A model generated the notes under the pieces. It was given only the letters and a program-made list of their open reading frames with translations, made no database searches and had not been told where the DNA came from. DNA of 64,000 bases, from the NCBI RefSeq assembly GCF_007018905.1, contig NZ_CP041402.1:1848001-1912000 (forward strand). Reading direction: 5' to 3'. Source of the DNA: Tardiphaga sp. vice304. GTDB taxonomy: Bacteria > Pseudomonadota > Alphaproteobacteria > Rhizobiales > Xanthobacteraceae. The position numbers were made by a program, and so were the translations under genes. Shown one piece after another: positions 8,393 to 17,305 of this stretch (its first letter is position 1; every line of letters begins with the position of its first letter).

Positions 8393-9598
8393 TCAGCCCA
8401 CCGTACCCGTCGCTCGCAAGGCGGCGATCGCGGCATCATCGAAGCCTGCGCTGCGCAGGATCTCGTCGCTGTGCTGGCCGACCGAGGGCGGCATCCGCGG
8501 TTTCTTCTTGGCACTGCCTTCGACCCAGATCGGACTGTTGATGGTCATCAGGCTGGAATCCTCGAACGGGATCAGCACGTCGTTGTCCTTCATCTGCTGA
8601 TCGTCCGGAATGTCGTCGAGAATGCCGACGACGCCGAAGATCAGTCCCTGGCCGTCGAGCCGCGCGCGCCAGTCCGGCCAGTCGCGCGTCGCAAACACCT
8701 CGTCCAGCACTGCGATGAGTTCGAGCGAGCGCGCGTGGCGATCCGGCTTGGTGGCAAAGCGAGGATCGTTGGTCAGGTCGTCGCGTCCGAGCGCGCGCGT
8801 CAGCACCGGCCACTGCTTCTCCTCGTTGAGCAGCGACAGCATGATCCAGCGGCCGTCGCGGCATTTGTAGTGGTTGGTAACGGCGTTCAGCGCGCGCTCG
8901 CGCGGCCGGCGCTTTTCGAATGTCGCGCCGACCAGCTTGGCTTGCGCCAGCACGCTGGAGGACCACACGCCGTTGGCCATCAGGTTGGATTTGACCTGGC
9001 TTCCCTTCCCGGTCCGCTCGCGCTTGTACAGCGCCATGGCGATGGCGCCGAACAATGCCATCGCGCAGGGGTGGTCGCCCATTCCCGCGACCGAGCGCGC
9101 CGGTGTGGTGTCGTCGTCGGCGCGAACCAGGTCCATCAGGCCGGAGCGGGCCCACCACGCCGTGGAGTCGAAACCCGGCTTGTTCGCCTCCGCGCCAAGG
9201 TCGCCGTAGCCGGTGAAGCAGGCATAGACCAGCCGCTCGTTGAGCGGCGAAAGGTCGGCATAGGCCATCTTCAGGCGCGCCCGCACCGGCGGCGGAAAGT
9301 TGGTGATGAACACGTCGGCCTCGGCGACGAGTTTGTAGAGCACGGCCTGTCCTTCGGGTTTCGCGAGGTCGAGTGCCAGGCTCTTCTTGTTGCGGCTCTC
9401 CATCATCCACGCGTAGTTGTGCTCGCTCTTGGGATAGCCGGGCAGGTTGGGCAGGTTGCGGTAGGGATCGCCGGCGCCGGGCGGCTCGATCTTGATGACG
9501 TCGGCGCCGAAATCGGACAGCACGGTGGCCGCGGCCGGCGCGGCAATGAAGCTCGCGCAATCCAGAACCTTGAGGCCCGCGAAGATACCGTCGTCCAT
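8393..9598 (-). CDS. CaiB/BaiF family (class III) CoA transferase
   Basis: 401 residues, normal family length. Hallmarks: GLKVLDCASFIAAPAAATVL at the N-terminus, DFGADVIKIEPPGAGDP, NKKSLALDLAKPEGQ, VFITNFPPPV, the region around the catalytic Asp (LVYACFTGYG...NKPGFDSTAWWARSGL) and GMGDHPCAMALFGAIAMALY. These enzymes move CoA between an acyl-CoA and a carboxylic acid through an aspartyl-CoA thioester. The substrate cannot be predicted from sequence. The gene stands alone; a second CaiB-type gene lies at 24584. Confidence 0.92.
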   Translation of the reverse strand: MDDGIFAGLKVLDCASFIAAPAAATVLSDFGADVIKIEPPGAGDPYRNLPNLPGYPKSEHNYAWMMESRNKKSLALDLAKPEGQAVLYKLVAEADVFITNFPPPVRARLKMAYADLSPLNERLVYACFTGYGDLGAEANKPGFDSTAWWARSGLMDLVRADDDTTPARSVAGMGDHPCAMALFGAIAMALYKRERTGKGSQVKSNLMANGVWSSSVLAQAKLVGATFEKRRPRERALNAVTNHYKCRDGRWIMLSLLNEEKQWPVLTRALGRDDLTNDPRFATKPDRHARSLELIAVLDEVFATRDWPDWRARLDGQGLIFGVVGILDDIPDDQQMKDNDVLIPFEDSSLMTINSPIWVEGSAKKKPRMPPSVGQHSDEILRSAGFDDAAIAALRATGTVG

Positions 9599-9819
9599 GT
9601 CTCACTCCCGAAGATTATTGTGATTGCCGTCCACCGGAATTCGTTCGCTTCTGAGGCAAGATCGAATTTGGCGGCGCATTTGAACCATCTCGCTGCAACG
9701 ATGCAACATGCGGACGCGGCGGGCTGCCGTGCGCAAAACGCGGCGGCCGGCCGCCGCTTGGCAGGGATCGGGCGCTGCGTTAGTTTCAGCTCCACTCATC
9801 ACGTTGGAAGCTGTCGATC

Positions 9820-10464
9820 ATGCGAGTATCGGTTCTGGGAAGGCGCAGCGCCCTGGCTGCGTGCATGTTGGCGATCGCTGCAACGCTTGGCGGCACCCCG
9901 GCCGCGCGCGCGGTCGAACTGAGCCCGGGGATCAGCGAACTCTACACCTCGGTGTCGATCTATCCGCCGTCGGCGGATTCGATGACGGTCTGCTATGGCT
10001 TCGTCTGCCGACGCCGCCATATCCTGGATTTCGGCCCCGGCGACAAAGCGGCGCTGACCAAGATCATGGCCACTGGCAAAGCGTCGGCCGTGGCGGAGCG
10101 CGCGGCTGTGCAGAAAGCGGTGATCTGGTTCGATCGCCGCGTCGGGCCGGTGATCGGCACCGACAAGCGCATCGCCAATGCGGACATCCGCTATTTCGAC
10201 GACAAGCATAATTTCGATTGTTGGGACACCACGCGCAACGTGACCAGCCTGCTCTTGATCCTGCAGGACTGGGGCCTGCTGAAGCATCATGACGTGGGAA
10301 ATCCGCGCTACCGCGGCAACCCGCTGGCGCTGCAGACCCCGCACAACACCGCCGTGCTGCTGGACCGCGCGACGCGTGGCGAATGGGTGGTCGACCTGTG
10401 GACGCGCGGTTACGCGCAGGCGCCCGACGTCAAGCCGGCAGATCAATGGGTCAAGGAAAACTAG
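9820..10464 (+). CDS. Secreted protein with a possible Cys-His-Asp papain-like triad
   Basis: 214 residues. The start is supported by GGAAG upstream. A signal peptide (1-31, RRSALAACMLAIAATLGG) is followed by YPPSADSMTVCYGFVCRRRH, a KAVIWFDRRVGP helix, then HNFDCWDTTRN (Cys134), QTPHNTAVLLDR (His175) and WVVDLWTRGYAQ (Asp192). The order and spacing C-H-D in this context resemble transglutaminase/papain-like folds. I infer a periplasmic cysteine hydrolase or transglutaminase-like protein, but no named family is certain. It is monocistronic, between a CoA transferase (divergent) and the cold-shock gene (convergent). Confidence 0.7.
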   Translation: MRVSVLGRRSALAACMLAIAATLGGTPAARAVELSPGISELYTSVSIYPPSADSMTVCYGFVCRRRHILDFGPGDKAALTKIMATGKASAVAERAAVQKAVIWFDRRVGPVIGTDKRIANADIRYFDDKHNFDCWDTTRNVTSLLLILQDWGLLKHHDVGNPRYRGNPLALQTPHNTAVLLDRATRGEWVVDLWTRGYAQAPDVKPADQWVKEN

Positions 10465-10710
10465 GAGAGGAGGGGCGCTGAGCGCCGACGCGCTGCCGAA
10501 GCAGACGCGTGGACTTCAAATTAGGGTAGAGCGCACCCCGCGGATCGAATTAGCGCAACCTGCGTGGACCTGCGAGAACCTCATTGCGTGCAAGAGAGGA
10601 AACCTTTGGGGTAACCGCTCTTGCCGAATGCGCTCTAAGTTGTTGAAACGTGATCTTCTCGGAGACTGGCCTGGATTAATCGAGGGAGCGATCCGGATCA
10701 CGCCGTCGCA

Positions 10711-10911
10711 TCAAACCTTGAGGTTTTCAGCCGAGGTCTTGCCGCGGTTCGCGACTTCCTCGTATTCAACGGTCTGCCCTTCGTTCAGCGAAGAAAGACC
10801 AGCCTTCTCGACTGCCGAAATATGAACGAACACGTCCTTGCCGCCATTGCTGGGCTGGATAAAACCGAAGCCCTTGGTGGCGTTGAACCACTTCACAGTA
10901 CCTTTAGCCAT
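10711..10911 (-). CDS. cspA: Cold-shock protein (CspA family)
   Basis: 66 residues beginning [10 protein letters not shown], with a GGAG ribosome site upstream. The single cold-shock domain shows RNP1 (KGFGFI) and RNP2 (VFVHI) nucleic-acid-binding motifs and the conserved [10 protein letters not shown] strand. It acts as an RNA chaperone binding single-stranded RNA/DNA. The frame extends ~44 codons upstream, but that part is non-homologous and probably 5' leader. The 265 bases to the next gene upstream are AT-richer than the surroundings and likely hold the promoter and a long leader, as in other csp genes. Confidence 0.95.
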   Translation of the reverse strand: MAKGTVKWFNATKGFGFIQPSNGGKDVFVHISAVEKAGLSSLNEGQTVEYEEVANRGKTSAENLKV

Positions 10912-11177
10912 CACGTCGTCTCCGCGGGATAAAAAAAATAACGAATTGTCGGTCCCCGCAAACCGGCATATCCGACATGCGCACGATAACTGCTCCCTGC
11001 CAAGTGTGATAGCGGAAACGACGTGCAAAAATCGACGAAACACGCCGGTATTTTCGCTTTTTTAGCGATTTAGCCCAGTTTTGAGGCGTTTTGACGCGCC
11101 TGAAAGCACTTCGCACGCAGTGCGGCATAAACCTTCGCGGTTGCGAAAGGTTGTGGCGCTCGCTCGGGCGATGCGTG

Positions 11178-12917
11178 TCAGGCAGCTGCCGCCGTGTCTG
11201 TGACCAATGCGGCGGGCTGTCGTGCGTCGGCCATCGCCTGCACCAGCATCGGCTCGATCCGGCCGCGGATGGCGACCTGCTGCGCGGCGGGAAGGTCGCT
11301 GGCCTGCAGGCCGGCCATCGCGCAGACGTCCTGCGATACCATGAGCTCGCAGCCGAGGTTCTTGGTGAGGTCCTGCAGCCTTGCCGCGACGTTCACGGAG
11401 TCGCCGAGCGCGGTGAACACCATATGGTCGCGATAGCCGATGTCGCCGATGATGACTTCGCCGCCGTGAATGCCGATGCCGAAGCGGATCGGGTCCGGCA
11501 GGTCGTGCTTCATGGCCTCGTTCAGCTCTTCGATATTGGTCGCGATCATCGCCGCCGCGCGCAGCGCCTGGCGCGAGGCGGTCGGCGGATCGCAGGCGAG
11601 GCCGAACAGCGCCAGTTCGCCGTCGCCGACGAACTGGTTCGGCTCGCCGCCGCAATCGCTCACCGCCTGCGATACCGCCGCGAGAAAGCGGTTGACGATG
11701 AACACGGTATCGAACGGCAGCCGGTGTTCGGCCAGTTTCGTCGAGCCGCGCATGTCGATGAACATGCTGACGAGATAACGCTCCTGGCCGACGCGCTGCG
11801 GACGTGCCGCATGCGCGTGGGATGACATCGCGTGGGGCGCCAGCAATTGCAGGAAGTCGAGGTCGGTGTTCGGGCGCAACTGGCAGGCCAGCCGAATCGC
11901 CGGGTCGGCGGCGGCGCCGATGCGGCCGAGGATGAAGGCCTCGCGCGGCGATGGAGCGGGTAGCGCGCTGGTATCGCCGATCACGCGGATGCGGCAGGTC
12001 GAGCAGCGGGCGCGGCCGCCGCAGACGCTGGCATGCGGCACGCGGTAACGCAGGCTGGCTTCCAGCACGCTCAGTCCACGGGGCACGCGGACAGTTCGGC
12101 CATCGCCATAGGACAGCCGGATCAGGCCGGTGCGGCGTTCGGCGATAATGCGGAAGGCGCGCGCGGCCAGCGCCAGCCCGAGCAGGCCGAGATAGATCGT
12201 CAGCGCCGTGTCGCTGATATCGGACAGCGCCGCGTTCTCGGCGGCGGTACCGACCTGCTTCGGCGACAGGTTGGCCTGCTGCCATTCGGGCGACGTACTT
12301 TGCTGCACGACCGTGCGGCCGCCCTGATACAGGCCGAGCATCGCCAGCGTCGGCAGCAGCACGGCGGCGGCCAGCAGCCACGGCGCGGCGCGCCTAAAAA
12401 ACGGTTTGATGCGCAGCCAGAAATACAGCCCGATGCAGCCATGCACCCAGGCGATCAGCATGGTCGCGTAGATCAGCCACATCCGGTACGGCACCAGCAC
12501 CCAATAGCCATAAAAGACCTGCTCGTAGCCGCGCTCCTGTCCGTACAACACGTGGCTCAGCCGCATCCCGACGACATGGCCGATGATGAGCGCGGGAATG
12601 CTGAGGCCGAGCAGCAATTGCAGCGGCTCGATCGCCTTGCGGTGGAATTGCCGCCGCTCATACAGCGCCCAGATGCCCAGCCCGGCATGGATAGCCGCCG
12701 CCGAATAGAACAGATAGGCAATCGGCCTGAATTGCCAGAACGCCATGTGCCAGTCGATGCCGGCGCCCATCGCAGCTAGCGAGACGTTGCCGAGTGCGTG
12801 ATTGAGGAAGTGGCTGACCAGATAGGCGAACAGCACGAGTCCGCACGCGAGCCGGAGCTGCCGCAGGCCGAGGCCGCGGAGCGAGGAAACCGGCTGCGGT
12901 GCACTGAGGTCGGTCAT
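11178..12917 (-). CDS. cyaC: CyaC-type adenylate cyclase: 6-TM diheme anchor + 2Fe-2S + class III cyclase
   Basis: I chose ATG 12917 (579 residues; MTDLSAPQPV). Residues ~20-260 contain six membrane helices with histidines at positions expected for heme b ligands of succinate dehydrogenase-type anchors: H36/H40, H77, H114/H122 and H159. Residues ~265-350 are a plant-type [2Fe-2S] ferredoxin domain with C299, C305, C308 and C345 (CGGRARCSTC). Residues ~380-560 form a class III nucleotide cyclase: YLVSMFIDMRGST with metal Asp388, and FVGDGELALFG with Asp432. The architecture matches Sinorhizobium meliloti CyaC, a cyclase whose activity responds to the quinone pool. It should make cAMP according to respiratory redox state. 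Monocistronic, divergent from the GT39 gene. Confidence 0.9.
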   Translation of the reverse strand: MTDLSAPQPVSSLRGLGLRQLRLACGLVLFAYLVSHFLNHALGNVSLAAMGAGIDWHMAFWQFRPIAYLFYSAAAIHAGLGIWALYERRQFHRKAIEPLQLLLGLSIPALIIGHVVGMRLSHVLYGQERGYEQVFYGYWVLVPYRMWLIYATMLIAWVHGCIGLYFWLRIKPFFRRAAPWLLAAAVLLPTLAMLGLYQGGRTVVQQSTSPEWQQANLSPKQVGTAAENAALSDISDTALTIYLGLLGLALAARAFRIIAERRTGLIRLSYGDGRTVRVPRGLSVLEASLRYRVPHASVCGGRARCSTCRIRVIGDTSALPAPSPREAFILGRIGAAADPAIRLACQLRPNTDLDFLQLLAPHAMSSHAHAARPQRVGQERYLVSMFIDMRGSTKLAEHRLPFDTVFIVNRFLAAVSQAVSDCGGEPNQFVGDGELALFGLACDPPTASRQALRAAAMIATNIEELNEAMKHDLPDPIRFGIGIHGGEVIIGDIGYRDHMVFTALGDSVNVAARLQDLTKNLGCELMVSQDVCAMAGLQASDLPAAQQVAIRGRIEPMLVQAMADARQPAALVTDTAAAA

Positions 12918-12989
12918 GGGATCCGTGGCAGGCGTAGCCGGGCGGCCGGTCCGGGCACCATGCCCGTCGGCGGCGCTTTGCGCCAGCAT

Positions 12990-13005
12990 TGTCAACACGT
13001 TGACA
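12990..13005. promoter_or_regulatory. Palindrome TGTCAAC-N2-GTTGACA in a divergent promoter region
   Basis: A dyad with perfect 7-bp arms and a 2-bp spacer lies between the divergent cyaC (start 12917) and GT39 (start 13036) genes. Size, symmetry and location fit a dimeric repressor or activator operator; the regulator is unknown. Confidence 0.45.
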
Positions 13006-13035
13006 GCGGGCATGGCGCCGCCCAAAAGCTCGGCG

Positions 13036-14634
13036 ATGACGATATCGAACCGCCCTTTGACGCTCGAACGCAACGTGCCACGCAACGCCCTCTGGGTAAT
13101 CGGCGCTCTGCTGCTCGCCTTGACCGCGATGCGGCTGGTCTATGCCGGCCTGTTCGAATTGCGCACCGACGAGGCCTATTACTGGACCTGGTCGAAGGAG
13201 AGCGTGCTGTCGTTCCTTGACCATCCGCCGATGATCGCCTGGTTCATTCGGGCGGGCACGGCGATCTTCGGCGATACCGGTCTCGGCGTCCGCTTCATGG
13301 GCATCGTCGGCATGCTGGTAACGCAAGGCCTGCTCGCCGACATCGTGCGGCGGGTGACGCAGGATTTGCGCGCGATGCTGGTGGCGGTGCTGCTGCCGGA
13401 GGCAGCGCTATATTACGGGCTCCTGACCGCCAAGGTCGCGCCGGACGTCGCGATGATCCCGTTCGCGATGGCGATGATCTGGTCGCTGGTGCGGCTGGTC
13501 GAGAGCGACGATAACAGCTGGTGGCTGGCGGCGGGCCTGTTCGCCGGGCTGGCGCTGCTGTCGAAGCTGACGGTGGTAATGCTGGTGCCCGCCATCCTCG
13601 CTTTCATGCTGGTACCGGCCTGGCGCGGGCGCTGGCTGCGCAGCCCGTATCCGTGGCTGGCGGTGCTGATTGCCTTTGCGGTGTCGTCGCCGGTGCTGAT
13701 CTGGAATGCCGGGCACGACTGGGCCTCGTTCAAGTTCCAGTTCATCCGCGCCACCACCAACAATGAAATTTCGCTGCGCACGGTCGGCGATTTCCTCGGC
13801 TTGCAATTCGGCCAGGTCGGGCTGATCGTTCTTCCGGTCGTGCTCTCGGCGATCGTGCTCACCGCCTGGCGCGGATATTCCCGCCGCGAACCGGTGGCGA
13901 TCCTGCTCTCAACCGCCGTGCTGGTGCCGTTCGGCTACTTCCTGTGGAAGTCGCTGACGCTGCGGGTCGGCGACACCTGGCCGATGTTCCTGTGGCCGCC
14001 CGCCTTCGCGGCCGCGGCGATCAACGTCTCGATGATTGGTCGCGGGCAATTCTCACCGGGCATGCTGAAGTCCGGCGTCGCCTGGACCTACGGCGCCATC
14101 GCCTCCGGCATTCCGCTGGTCGTGCTGGTGTTTCTGTATTGCGTAGCGAGCCCGTGGAATCTGATCGGCAAGAACGACCCGATTGGCGGCGAGGCCGGCT
14201 ATGCCGCGCTGGCCGACCGCGCGGTGGCCGAGATGCAGACATCGGGCGCGACATGGATCGCGACGACGGACTACCGGACCTATGCGATGCTGCGCTGGCA
14301 TTTGAAAGACCGCGTACCGGTGATCCAGATCAACCAGCGCGCCCGTTTCCTCGGCTTCCGCGATCCCGGTGTGGCGGTGATCAGGGATCATGCTGGCCTC
14401 TACATCGCACAGGTCACCGACGACGATCGTTCGCTGCTGGCATCGACCCCGGCGGTGCTGGCGCCGCTGGCGACCGTCGAGACGATGTTCCGCGACGTGG
14501 CGATGAAGACCTACCGCATCGAGAAGCTGACCGGCTGGACGCCCGAACTCAATCCTGCGCCGGGCACGCCGTTCTATCGCTGGCCGAATCTGGCGATGGG
14601 GATTTCACCGAACTATCAAGTCGCATCGCGCTGA
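13036..14634 (+). CDS. GT39/ArnT-like membrane glycosyltransferase
   Basis: I chose ATG 13036 (MTISNRPLTLERN, 532 residues); the frame opens further upstream, but that part has no family character. Features: an N-terminal membrane helix, then FELRTDEAYYWTWSKE with the DEAYYW acidic motif typical of PMT/ArnT glycosyltransferases, HPPMIAWFIRAGTAIFGDTGLGVRF, and about ten further hydrophobic helices to residue ~390 followed by a periplasmic C-terminal domain. Such enzymes transfer a sugar from a polyprenyl-phosphate donor to a lipid or protein on the periplasmic side. Acceptor and sugar are unknown. Confidence 0.88.
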   Translation: MTISNRPLTLERNVPRNALWVIGALLLALTAMRLVYAGLFELRTDEAYYWTWSKESVLSFLDHPPMIAWFIRAGTAIFGDTGLGVRFMGIVGMLVTQGLLADIVRRVTQDLRAMLVAVLLPEAALYYGLLTAKVAPDVAMIPFAMAMIWSLVRLVESDDNSWWLAAGLFAGLALLSKLTVVMLVPAILAFMLVPAWRGRWLRSPYPWLAVLIAFAVSSPVLIWNAGHDWASFKFQFIRATTNNEISLRTVGDFLGLQFGQVGLIVLPVVLSAIVLTAWRGYSRREPVAILLSTAVLVPFGYFLWKSLTLRVGDTWPMFLWPPAFAAAAINVSMIGRGQFSPGMLKSGVAWTYGAIASGIPLVVLVFLYCVASPWNLIGKNDPIGGEAGYAALADRAVAEMQTSGATWIATTDYRTYAMLRWHLKDRVPVIQINQRARFLGFRDPGVAVIRDHAGLYIAQVTDDDRSLLASTPAVLAPLATVETMFRDVAMKTYRIEKLTGWTPELNPAPGTPFYRWPNLAMGISPNYQVASR

Positions 14635-14644
14635 AGCGGCACTC

Positions 14645-14803
14645 TTTCTTCCCTCTCCCCTTGTGGGAGAGGGTGGATCGAACTGCGAAGCAGTTCGAGA
14701 CGGGTGAGGGCGCGCGGCACGCTCCGCGCTTCATTGCTCCCCCTCATCCGACGCGGACTTCGTCCGCGCCACCTTCTCCCACAAGGGGAGAAGGAAGGAA
14801 GAA
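14645..14803. repeat. Dispersed intergenic palindrome, family 1, copy A
   Basis: The outer arms (CTTCCCTCTCCCCTTGTGGG and its near complement CCCACAAGGGGAGAAGG) enclose two smaller inverted repeats (GAACTGC-GAA-GCAGTTC and GCGGAC-TTC-GTCCGC). The whole could fold into a branched structure. Related copies lie at 19177, 25721 and 53031. It occupies the space between the GT39 and ycjF 3' ends. Confidence 0.85.
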
Positions 14804-14816
14804 GCGCGTCGTGGCT

Positions 14817-15848
14817 TCAAAGCATCTCTTCGTCCTTCTTGCGCAGCAGGTCCTTTGCGAGATCCGCCAGCGCCGGGCGCGGCAACGCCGTGAACGGCAG
14901 CGGCCGTGTCACGTCGATCGCCGCCAGCCCCAGACGCGCCGTCAGCAACCCGTTCAGCACGCCTTCGCCGAGCCGCTGCGAGAGTTTCGCGGCGATGCCA
15001 TGGCCGAGTATCTGCTGGATCATGCTGTCGCTGGCCGCCATGCCGCCAGTGATGGCGAGGTGCGAGAGGGTGTGGCGCATCAGCCGGATCATGCCGAGCG
15101 TGCCGGGCCTCCCGCCATAGAGCCGCGCCAACTGCCGCACCAGCCGCAAGGCGGCGGCGAACACGAACAGCACATCGATCAGCGCGCGCGGGCTGATCGC
15201 GGTGACGACCGAGACGCGCTGCGCGGCGACCGACACCAGCCGCCGTGCTTCGATGTCCAGCGGTGACATCAACTCGCGCTCGGCGAGCTTGATCATGTCG
15301 GCGCCGTCGATGATGTCGTCGGTGTGGTTCTGCAGCGCGGCGCGGGCCCGCGCCAGTTGCGGATTGCCATGCGCGATCTTCAACAAATCCTGCACGATGA
15401 CGCGGCTCTCGGCGCGGTCGTCGCTGATGATGGTGGCGAGTGCGCGGGCATGCAGTTTCTCGATCGTCGCCAGCCGCGACAGGCTGATCGCTTCGCGGAC
15501 GATGATGACGCAGAGCGCCAGCGTCACGAGCGCGGCGAGGCCGACGCCGAGAAAGCCGAGGCCGTCATTGATCGCAAACAGGTCCTGTACCAGATGGGTG
15601 ACGCCGAGGCCGGCGCCCAGCAGCACCAGCCCGCCGAGCGCGCTCCAGAACAAGGTGCCCCAGCGAAAGCCACTTCGGAGCGGCAGCGGGGTTTCGATCA
15701 CCATGGGCATGGCCATCGGATCGGCTTCCGGCGTGATCCGGATGCTGCCGCGTCCGAGGCGGCCGGCATCGTCGTCGGCATCCATCAGCGTGATGCGGGA
15801 ATCATCGAGCCGGAAGGTGGCCGGCCGCCTGGTCGAACGTTCGGTCAT
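14817..15848 (-). CDS. ycjF: YcjF-like (UPF0283/DUF697) inner-membrane protein
   Basis: 343 residues; the start overlaps the ycjX stop by 4 bp (ATGA). Two membrane helices lie at about 62-110 (LFWSALGGLVLLGAGLGVTH; GLAALVTLALCVIIVREAIS). The DUF697 region contains SPLDIEARRLVSVAAQRVSVVTAISPRALIDVLFVFAAALRLVRQ, spread over two conserved blocks, and ends AALTGG-like (LAITGGMAASDSMIQQILGHG). In enterobacteria the ycjX-ycjF pair belongs to the phage-shock regulon; no psp genes are visible here. Likely a membrane partner of the adjacent YcjX NTPase. Confidence 0.9.
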   Translation of the reverse strand: MTERSTRRPATFRLDDSRITLMDADDDAGRLGRGSIRITPEADPMAMPMVIETPLPLRSGFRWGTLFWSALGGLVLLGAGLGVTHLVQDLFAINDGLGFLGVGLAALVTLALCVIIVREAISLSRLATIEKLHARALATIISDDRAESRVIVQDLLKIAHGNPQLARARAALQNHTDDIIDGADMIKLAERELMSPLDIEARRLVSVAAQRVSVVTAISPRALIDVLFVFAAALRLVRQLARLYGGRPGTLGMIRLMRHTLSHLAITGGMAASDSMIQQILGHGIAAKLSQRLGEGVLNGLLTARLGLAAIDVTRPLPFTALPRPALADLAKDLLRKKDEEML

Positions 15849-17305
15849 TTCAGCCTGTCTCCGATCAGGAACTGGAGCGCGCGGTCGAGGCGGATGTGAG
15901 GCAGCGCCGGCTCCTCGGCGCCGTTGCGCACCAACCTGGGCGGCCGGAAGCGCAGGAAGCGATAATCGGCCTTGTCCGGAGCGTCGGTAGAGAGACCCCT
16001 GAAGGCGCCGCCCTCGAATAGCCCGTCAAGGTTCGCCGGCAGGTCGCCCGGAAAGGTCGCTACCTCGGTCTCGCCGTCGAATGCCTCACCATTGGCGAGT
16101 TCGCCTTTCGCCGGCGTGCCGATGATCGAGGGCAGCTTGTCGCGCCCGCGCTGCACCAGCGCTTCCTTGGTCGCGCGCACGGCGGCGAGCGCCACCACAT
16201 CGACCGCGGCGCCGGCCAGTTCGGAGCGCGCCACCGCCTGGCCGACGGTTCGCCGCAGTACCTCTTCCAGCCGGTCGTGGCTGAGATGGTGCAAATGATC
16301 GGCCTTGGTGGCCGCGAACAGGATGCGATCGACCCGCGGCCGGAACAGGGAGGAGAAAATGGTGCTGCGGCCGATGCGGAAGCAGTCGAGGATGCCGGCC
16401 ATGGCGGCTTCCAGATCGTGCAGCGCCTCGGGCCCGGCGTTGAACGCCGACAGTGCATCGACCAGCACGATCTGGCGGTCCAGCCGCGAGAAATGATCGC
16501 GGAAGAACGGCCGCACGACCACGTCCTTGTAGGCCTCAAAGCGCCGTCGCATCATCGCCCACAGCGAGCCATCCGGCGCGCCGCCTTCCGTCACATCGAG
16601 CGGCGCGAAGGTCAGCGCCGGCGAGCCGGCAAGATTGCCGGGCATCAGGAAGCGGCCGGGTGGCAGCAGGCTCATGGCGAAGCGGTCGTCGCGGCAGGCG
16701 CTCAGATAGTCGGTGAAGAGCTTTGCGGCAATCAGCGTCGTCTGCTCGTTCTCCGGCGCGTTCGGGTCGAGCGTCGCGAGATGCGCCAAGAAGTCACGGG
16801 CCAATTCGGCACGAGGCCCGGCGCGCGCCAGCAACAGGCTTTCCGCCGACCATTCCTCGAAGGTCTTGTTCAGCAGCGGCAGGTCGAGCAGCCACTCGCC
16901 GGGATAGTCCACGATGTCCAGCGTCAGCGTGCGTTCGGCGCCATTGCTGCGCTGGTAGTCGATGACGAGGCGGAGTTCGCTGATGTCCACCGTGGAGTTC
17001 GGCCAACGCCGTTCCTCCACCAGGGTGCGCAGATGTTCCTCATAGGCAAAGCGCGGCACGTCGTCGTCGGGCTGCGGGGCGAGGCGGGCACGGGCGATCC
17101 GGCCGGTGGCCAGCGATTCGAACACCGGGAAACGCCCGCCGCGGGTCAGGCCATGCACCAGCGCGGTAATGAACACCGTCTTGCCGGCGCGTGACAGGCC
17201 GGTGACCCCCAGCCGCACCGTCGGATTGAACAGGCCGTCGCCACAATCTTTCAGCGCCCGGGCGGACAGCCGGGCTTCTTCGACGAGTTCGGACAGGCGG
17301 GCCAT
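15845..17305 (-). CDS. ycjX: YcjX family P-loop NTPase
   Basis: 486 residues, normal for the family. The Walker A motif GLSRAGKT is at 36-43 in the family-typical context VRLGVTGLSRAGKTVFITAL. Then follow TLDIVDYPGEWLLDLPLL (Walker B/switch), WAMMRRRFEAYKDVVVRPFF, QIVLVDALSAFNAG and RILFAATKADHLHHLSHD. The C-terminus ends FRPPRL...LPHIRLDRALQFLIGDRLK. It forms a two-gene operon with ycjF. The family is a stress-associated ATPase/GTPase of undefined mechanism. Confidence 0.92.
   Translation of the reverse strand: MARLSELVEEARLSARALKDCGDGLFNPTVRLGVTGLSRAGKTVFITALVHGLTRGGRFPVFESLATGRIARARLAPQPDDDVPRFAYEEHLRTLVEERRWPNSTVDISELRLVIDYQRSNGAERTLTLDIVDYPGEWLLDLPLLNKTFEEWSAESLLLARAGPRAELARDFLAHLATLDPNAPENEQTTLIAAKLFTDYLSACRDDRFAMSLLPPGRFLMPGNLAGSPALTFAPLDVTEGGAPDGSLWAMMRRRFEAYKDVVVRPFFRDHFSRLDRQIVLVDALSAFNAGPEALHDLEAAMAGILDCFRIGRSTIFSSLFRPRVDRILFAATKADHLHHLSHDRLEEVLRRTVGQAVARSELAGAAVDVVALAAVRATKEALVQRGRDKLPSIIGTPAKGELANGEAFDGETEVATFPGDLPANLDGLFEGGAFRGLSTDAPDKADYRFLRFRPPRLVRNGAEEPALPHIRLDRALQFLIGDRLK

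Noticed and set aside
8375..9922. A 515-codon plus-strand frame opposite the CoA transferase
   Set aside because: The minus strand encodes a full CaiB/BaiF protein; the plus frame shows no recognisable domain and reads into unrelated sequence.
11065..11090. AGCGAAAA/TTTTTTAGCGA hairpin near 11055 as a terminator for cyaC
   Set aside because: On the minus strand the stem is followed by A residues rather than U, and it lies over 90 bases away.
14645..14803. Family 1 palindromes as a CRISPR array
   Set aside because: Copies are single, kilobases apart, palindromic and without regular spacers; no cas genes.
16453..16716. Reading frames opposite ycjX and ycjF as separate small genes
   Set aside because: They are antisense shadows with no ribosome site; the minus-strand proteins are complete.
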